From contig JAFAFV010000179.1 in NCBI GenBank assembly GCA_023423285.1, forward strand, positions 1-9,412: a stretch of 9,412 nt of DNA, read 5' to 3'. This DNA is from Bacteroidota bacterium (lineage in GTDB: Bacteria; Bacteroidota; Bacteroidia; Chitinophagales; Chitinophagaceae). A program made the position numbers and the translations under genes. The notes beneath the pieces are model-generated. The model saw only the letters and a list, made by a program, of their open reading frames with translations, ran no database searches and was not told where the DNA came from. Of this stretch, positions 5,815 to 9,412 are shown piece by piece (within the stretch, counting starts at the first letter, position 1; each line of letters starts with the position of its first letter).

Positions 5815-6690
5815 ATGGTTGAAAGCGTATGTTTTGGAGAAGTGTTGTGGGATATTCTGCCCGGCGGTGTATTGCCTGGTGGCGCTCCCATGAACGTAGC
5901 CTTTCATTTAAACCGCCTGGGTATTTCAACTGAAATGATCTCTAAAGTGGGTGAAGATGATCATGGCAAAGGCCTGCTGGAGTTTATGCAACGCAACGGA
6001 ATTCCTACGGCGCTCATTCAAAAAGATTCAGTGCAGCCTACGGCAACAGTACTGGCCACGCCCGGCGCTAATTTTGAAATGCAGTATGATATTGTAAAGC
6101 CCGTGGCTTATGATTTTATCAATGTCACTTCCGAAGCAGCGGAAGCCGTATCGGAAGCTACATTTTTTATTTTTGGAAGCCTGGCATCCCGTACGGAACA
6201 TACCCGTAATACGTTGCAGCGCTTACTCAGCCTTGCCAACAAAAAAGTGTTTGATATTAATCTCAGACCTCCTCATTACATTCAGGAAGTGGTGGAAACA
6301 TTACTGCAGCAAGCAGATATTGTAAAGATGAACGAGCATGAACTGGAACTTGTTTCGGCATTTCATGCCGATATTTCCATTTTTGAAGATAAGGTAAGGC
6401 TCATCTGTGACAGGTATCAGATTTCCGGTATCATTATAACCAAAGGTGCCGATGGTGCTTGTTACTATGATGGAGAATATTTTTATGAACATCCCGGTTT
6501 TAAAGTACAGGTGGCTGATACCATAGGCAGCGGCGATGCTTTCCTGGCTGGCTTTTTAAGCAGGGTTATAAAAGAAAAACCACCTCAGGAGTGTGTGGAG
6601 TTTGCTTGTAAACTTGGTGCTTTTGTGGCAACACAAGAAGGCGCCTGTCCTGATTATGATGTGCAGCAGGTTGAAGCTTTGTTAGCGTAG
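5815..6690 (+). CDS. PfkB-family carbohydrate kinase, probable fructokinase
   Basis: The 291-residue protein is a ribokinase/PfkB-type sugar kinase that transfers phosphate from ATP to a sugar hydroxyl. The N-terminal sugar-binding block includes FGEVLWDILPGG and PGGAPMNVAFHLNRLG (21-36), followed by KVGEDDHG (44-51). FDINLRPPHY (146-155) and KMNEHEL (171-177) are standard inner motifs. The C-terminal signature DTIGSGDAFLAGF (235-247) carries the catalytic base Asp241 and the anion hole. GGAPMNVA with FDINLRPP is the pattern seen in ScrK-type fructokinases, so fructose is the first guess; other hexoses or modified sugars remain possible. It follows the aldo/keto reductase by 53 bp and precedes the Nudix-related regulator by 74 bp, so it belongs to the carbohydrate cluster. 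Confidence 0.92.
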   Translation: MVESVCFGEVLWDILPGGVLPGGAPMNVAFHLNRLGISTEMISKVGEDDHGKGLLEFMQRNGIPTALIQKDSVQPTATVLATPGANFEMQYDIVKPVAYDFINVTSEAAEAVSEATFFIFGSLASRTEHTRNTLQRLLSLANKKVFDINLRPPHYIQEVVETLLQQADIVKMNEHELELVSAFHADISIFEDKVRLICDRYQISGIIITKGADGACYYDGEYFYEHPGFKVQVADTIGSGDAFLAGFLSRVIKEKPPQECVEFACKLGAFVATQEGACPDYDVQQVEALLA

Positions 6691-6703
6691 CAATAAAGCA
6701 TCT

Positions 6704-6724
6704 CAACATTATTTAGTAATGTTG
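6704..6724. promoter_or_regulatory. Perfect 21-bp palindrome between kinase and regulator genes
   Basis: Arms CAACATTA (6704-6711) and TAATGTTG (6717-6724) are exact reverse complements around TTTAG. No T-run follows, which argues against a simple intrinsic terminator of the kinase gene. It lies 10 bp upstream of the -7 element TAACTTTG (6735-6742), covering the -33 position, so an operator acting on the regulator gene is plausible. It is not the same sequence as the two palindromes ahead of the SusC gene. Operator versus weak terminator is unresolved. Confidence 0.5.
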
Positions 6725-6734
6725 GCGCATCTCT

Positions 6735-6742
6735 TAACTTTG
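6735..6742 (+). promoter_or_regulatory. -7 element of the regulator gene promoter
   Basis: TAACTTTG matches TAnnTTTG exactly and lies 22 bp before the ATG at 6765, giving a leader of about 16 nt. The -33 slot (TTTA, 6712-6715, with a 19-bp spacer) lies in the loop of the palindrome 6704-6724, which would let a bound protein block this promoter. Confidence 0.5.
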
Positions 6743-6764
6743 AAATCACTTACACGTAAAGTAA

Positions 6765-7460
6765 ATGGCGCCGTATAGTAATTTAAAAACCGCTGAGCTT
6801 GAGAAGATAAGTCACCTCGAGTATTTTAAAATAGCTGTATCTGTAGATTGTGTGATATTTGGTTATGAAGAAAAGCAATTAAAAGTATTGTTGATCAAAT
6901 CAGACCTGGAAGAATTTTCTGGCATGTACTCTTTGCTGGGAGATCTTGTACGACCTGATGAAGATCTTGACAGCGCTTCTTACAGAATATTGAAAGAGCG
7001 TACCGGGCTTGATGATGTGTACCTGCGGCAGGTGCATACTTTTGGCCGTATAGACAGGCACCCATCAGGCCGTGTTGTAACTACCGCTTATTACGCTCTT
7101 ATAAATTACAATAGCCATAAACTTAAAATTGATAATGAACTGCACTGGCATACGATAAAAAGCATTCGCAAGCTCGCCTTTGATCATAAAAGTATTTTAG
7201 ATTCTTGCCTTGAACACCTTCGCGGCGAAATTATGGAGCAGCCGGTTGTTTATAATCTTTTACCAGAGAAATTCTCTTTACGCGAGCTGCAGGAAATATA
7301 TGAAGCCATTCTTGGCGTAGAACTTGACAGGCGAAACTTTCGTAAAAAAATAGCCATAAAAGACTGGCTGCAGGATCTTAATGAAATGGAAGACAATGTC
7401 TCTCACCGTCCCGGTAAGTTATACCGTTTTAATCCCAACCTACTCAAACAAAAAGGTTAA
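6765..7460 (+). CDS. NrtR/AraR-type Nudix-related transcriptional regulator
   Basis: The 231-residue protein has a Nudix-like N-terminal domain (about 20-150) fused to a C-terminal winged helix (about 165-225: FSLRELQEIYEAILGVELDRRNFRKKI, then GKLYRF), the architecture of NrtR-family regulators. In the Nudix box (60-82) Glu66, Arg74, Glu78 and GL (81-82) are kept, but the leading Gly is Asp60 and two acidic positions are Ile75 and Arg79. Hydrolysis is therefore unlikely, and the domain probably only senses a ligand. Family members repress NAD genes with ADP-ribose as effector, or, in Bacteroidota, sugar genes such as AraR for L-arabinose. Neighbours here (sugar kinase, aldo/keto reductase, SusC) point to the sugar type. 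Two matching palindromes just downstream, around the SusC promoter, are its likely targets. The effector is unknown. Confidence 0.88.
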   Translation: MAPYSNLKTAELEKISHLEYFKIAVSVDCVIFGYEEKQLKVLLIKSDLEEFSGMYSLLGDLVRPDEDLDSASYRILKERTGLDDVYLRQVHTFGRIDRHPSGRVVTTAYYALINYNSHKLKIDNELHWHTIKSIRKLAFDHKSILDSCLEHLRGEIMEQPVVYNLLPEKFSLRELQEIYEAILGVELDRRNFRKKIAIKDWLQDLNEMEDNVSHRPGKLYRFNPNLLKQKG

Positions 7461-7476
7461 ATTTTTTTTTATCTTT

Positions 7477-7493
7477 TGTGTACTTGGTACACA
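7477..7493. promoter_or_regulatory. Candidate operator 1 ahead of the SusC gene
   Basis: TGTGTAC (7477-7483), TTG, GTACACA (7487-7493) form a perfect 17-bp palindrome. It lies 10 bp upstream of the -7 element TACTTTTG, covering the -33 region. It shares TGTGTAC and ACACA with operator 2. It begins 16 bp past the regulator stop codon. Confidence 0.65.
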
Positions 7494-7502
7494 TAAACTA
7501 CT

Positions 7503-7510
7503 TACTTTTG
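7503..7510 (+). promoter_or_regulatory. -7 element of the SusC-like gene promoter
   Basis: TACTTTTG is an exact TAnnTTTG match. TTTG at 7475-7478 is 24 bp upstream and TTG at 7484-7486 is 16 bp upstream, so neither has the preferred 19-21 bp spacing. Transcription would start near 7517 with a leader of about 56 nt that includes operator 2. A second exact match, TAAATTTG at 7558-7565, lies only 8 bp from the ATG and is less likely. Confidence 0.45.
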
Positions 7511-7526
7511 TGTTTGTAAACATTAA

Positions 7527-7543
7527 TGTGTACCTAACACACA
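7527..7543. promoter_or_regulatory. Candidate operator 2 ahead of the SusC gene
   Basis: TGTGTAC (7527-7533), CTA, ACACACA (7537-7543) is an imperfect copy of operator 1. With flanks the outer arms AATGTGT and ACACATT pair over 7 bp. Its centre is 50 bp from that of operator 1, and it falls just past the expected transcription start, a blocking position. Confidence 0.6.
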
Positions 7544-7572
7544 TTTATTTTTGACTATAAATTTGTTTGTCT

Positions 7573-9412
7573 ATGTTATTGCAAAGATTGTTTGTGTCAG
7601 CATTTACTATGTTGTCCTTACTGGTTACGCTGGTGTCTTATGGCCAAACGCGCGTAATTACGGGTAATGTGACGGATGCTAACGGCAGCCCGCTACAGGC
7701 TGTAACCGTATCAGCCAAAGGCAGCTCTGTTGCCACCCAAACCAATGATGCCGGCGCATACAGTATAGCTGTTCCGGCAAATGAAACCACTCTTGTTTTT
7801 ACATCAATCGGGTATGGAACGATGGAGCAGGACATTACAGGAGAAGTGATAAATGTGATCATGAGCGGTTCGGCCACTGCTTTAGAAAACGTGGTGGTCA
7901 TTGCTTATGGTACGCGCAGAAAAAGCGATCTGACCGGTTCGGTTACCGCCATTAACGAAAAAGATTTTCAAAAGGGTAATATCAATTCTTCTGAACAGTT
8001 GTTACAGGGCAAGGTAGCCGGGTTAGAAGTAACCACAGGCGGCGGTGCAGCTGGCGGCGGCAGTAAAATCCGTATTCGCGGCTCTGCCTCTTTAAACGCC
8101 AGTAACGACCCGTTGATCGTTATAGACGGTGTGCCGGTAGAAGGAAATTCCGTACAGGGTTCTGCCAACCTTTTAAACACTATCAACCCCAATGATATAG
8201 AAAGCATGAGTGTGTTGAAAGATGCATCAGCTACCGCTCTTTATGGTTCGCGTGCTACCAACGGTGTTATAATAATTACCACTAAAAAAGGAACTAGTGG
8301 TAAACTGGTATTCAACTTCAATACTAAATTCTCAGTATCTCAGGTACCAGATTATGTAGATGTACTATCTGCCGACCAAATTAGAGACATTGTAAACAAC
8401 TCCGGAAGAGCTAATTATATTGCCATGCTGGGCAACGCCAATACCAATTGGCAAAAAGAAATATATCAAACTGCCTATGGTTATGATAATAATGTAAGCG
8501 TGGCTGGCCGGGCTAACATTTCTGAAAAATTCAAGCTCCCATTCAGACTTTCTGCAGGTTATCTAAACCAAGAGGCGATATTGAAAACCAATAAGTTTGA
8601 CAGGATAACAGCCGGCCTTAACCTATCTCCTAAATTTTTTGATGACCATTTAAGCGTGAATTTGAATGCAAAATTTGCCACAACTAATACCAGATTTGCA
8701 GATGAAGGTGCCATTGGTGCAGCAGTAGGATTTGACCCAACCCAAAATGTGATGAGTGGAAACGACAGGTTTGGTGGCTTTTTTGAATGGTACCAGTCTG
8801 GTTCTGAAACAAATTTGAATATTCAGGCGCCATTAAACCCGCTGGGGATGTTGTTACAACGCAACAGCAAATCTGTTGTTGACCGCCTTATCGGTAACGT
8901 GCAGTTGGACTATAAAATGCACTTTCTGCCTGATTTACATTTACTCATAAACCTAGGCCTCGACAATGCCAATGGCGGTGGCACGGTGATTATTGATCCG
9001 GCTTCGGCAAATTCAAGCCGCAGTTTTAACGGCAAAGGACAGCGCACCTTTTACGGGGAAATTAAAAACAGCCGCCTGGCTGATGTGCAGTTGTTTTACC
9101 AAAAAAACTTTGGTGCCGGAACCACATTTGATGCACTTGTAGGCCATGGCTGGCAGGATTTTTATACAACCACATTTGACTATCCTGAAATTTACAGAAC
9201 TGATGGCGTTATGATTCCCGGAACTGAAGCAACCCACCCTATGATTAAAGCTGGCTTTGCTATTGAATCGTATATCGGCCGTGTGAACATGACAATATTA
9301 GATAAATACCTGCTTACTGGTTCGATCAGAAGAGATGCAAGCTCTAAGTTCGCCGAGCAAAACCGCGTGGGATATTTCCCGGCAGCAGCACTGGCCTGGA
9401 AGCTTAAAGAAG
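7573..9412 (+). CDS. SusC/RagA family TonB-linked outer membrane receptor, N-terminal 613 codons
   Basis: The frame from the ATG at 7573 stays open to the window end, so the C-terminal part of the beta barrel (family length about 1000 residues) is missing. Residues 1-25 are a signal peptide ending near SYGQ. Next come a carboxypeptidase-D regulatory-like domain (about 28-100, ITGNVTDANGSPLQAVTVSAKG), a TonB-box-like segment (ENVVVIAYGTRRKSDLTGSV, 105-124), and the plug domain with IRIRGSASL and PLIVIDGVP. The SusC signature KDASATALYGSRATNGVII follows at 216-234, and the rest has the alternating aromatic/polar pattern of barrel strands. It should form an outer-membrane importer with a SusD lipoprotein, probably encoded just beyond the window. 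There is no N-terminal STN domain, so signalling through an anti-sigma factor is not expected. Control by the adjacent Nudix-related regulator is the likely mode. The glycan or sugar imported is unknown. Confidence 0.96.
   Translation, partial: MLLQRLFVSAFTMLSLLVTLVSYGQTRVITGNVTDANGSPLQAVTVSAKGSSVATQTNDAGAYSIAVPANETTLVFTSIGYGTMEQDITGEVINVIMSGSATALENVVVIAYGTRRKSDLTGSVTAINEKDFQKGNINSSEQLLQGKVAGLEVTTGGGAAGGGSKIRIRGSASLNASNDPLIVIDGVPVEGNSVQGSANLLNTINPNDIESMSVLKDASATALYGSRATNGVIIITTKKGTSGKLVFNFNTKFSVSQVPDYVDVLSADQIRDIVNNSGRANYIAMLGNANTNWQKEIYQTAYGYDNNVSVAGRANISEKFKLPFRLSAGYLNQEAILKTNKFDRITAGLNLSPKFFDDHLSVNLNAKFATTNTRFADEGAIGAAVGFDPTQNVMSGNDRFGGFFEWYQSGSETNLNIQAPLNPLGMLLQRNSKSVVDRLIGNVQLDYKMHFLPDLHLLINLGLDNANGGGTVIIDPASANSSRSFNGKGQRTFYGEIKNSRLADVQLFYQKNFGAGTTFDALVGHGWQDFYTTTFDYPEIYRTDGVMIPGTEATHPMIKAGFAIESYIGRVNMTILDKYLLTGSIRRDASSKFAEQNRVGYFPAAALAWKLKE

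Noticed and set aside
7461..7470. T-run after the regulator stop considered as an intrinsic terminator
   Set aside because: No stable hairpin precedes it.
7638..8207. Antisense frames within the SusC gene
   Set aside because: The opposite strand encodes a clear CarboxypepD-like and plug domain; the antisense products are low-quality shadows.

Overview
The window looks like chromosomal DNA of a Bacteroidota species, most likely a Chitinophagaceae-type organism. Grounds: a SusC/RagA TonB-linked receptor, a bTHX ribosomal protein, a DUF4286 protein, a DUF1080 protein, almost no Shine-Dalgarno sequences ahead of the starts, and several promoter elements of the Bacteroidota form TAnnTTTG (-7), one with a well-placed TTTG (-33). 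The family placement is an inference from general resemblance.

Layout. Positions 1-1086, minus strand: a LOG-family nucleotide phosphoribohydrolase followed by the start of a secreted DUF1080 protein that leaves the window. Positions 1179-2260, plus strand: exodeoxyribonuclease III (xth) overlapping a DUF4286 protein by one base. Positions 2261-2555 hold no gene but contain hairpins, a near-repeat and a strong HU promoter. Positions 2556-3054, plus strand: HU DNA-binding protein, a clear terminator, then the 42-residue ribosomal protein bTHX with its own promoter. Positions 3189-4619, minus strand: pyrH then pdxH, convergent with bTHX, with two large inverted repeats near the junction. Positions 4772-9412, plus strand: aldo/keto reductase, PfkB-family sugar kinase, NrtR/AraR-type Nudix-related regulator, and the first 613 codons of a SusC-like receptor.

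The left two thirds is ordinary housekeeping: DNA repair, nucleoid structure, translation, UMP and PLP synthesis. The right third reads as the start of a carbohydrate uptake and catabolism locus: oxidoreductase, sugar kinase, a sugar-type transcription factor with a degenerate Nudix box, and an outer-membrane glycan/sugar importer. The best regulatory signal is a pair of 17-bp palindromes sharing TGTGTAC and ACACA, centred 50 bp apart on either side of the -7 element of the SusC gene and lying directly downstream of the regulator gene. They are probably its operators.

I saw no tRNA, rRNA, CRISPR array, insertion sequence, phage or defence gene, and nothing I would call a wholly new system. 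The regulator-operator-receptor arrangement is the part most worth pursuing.
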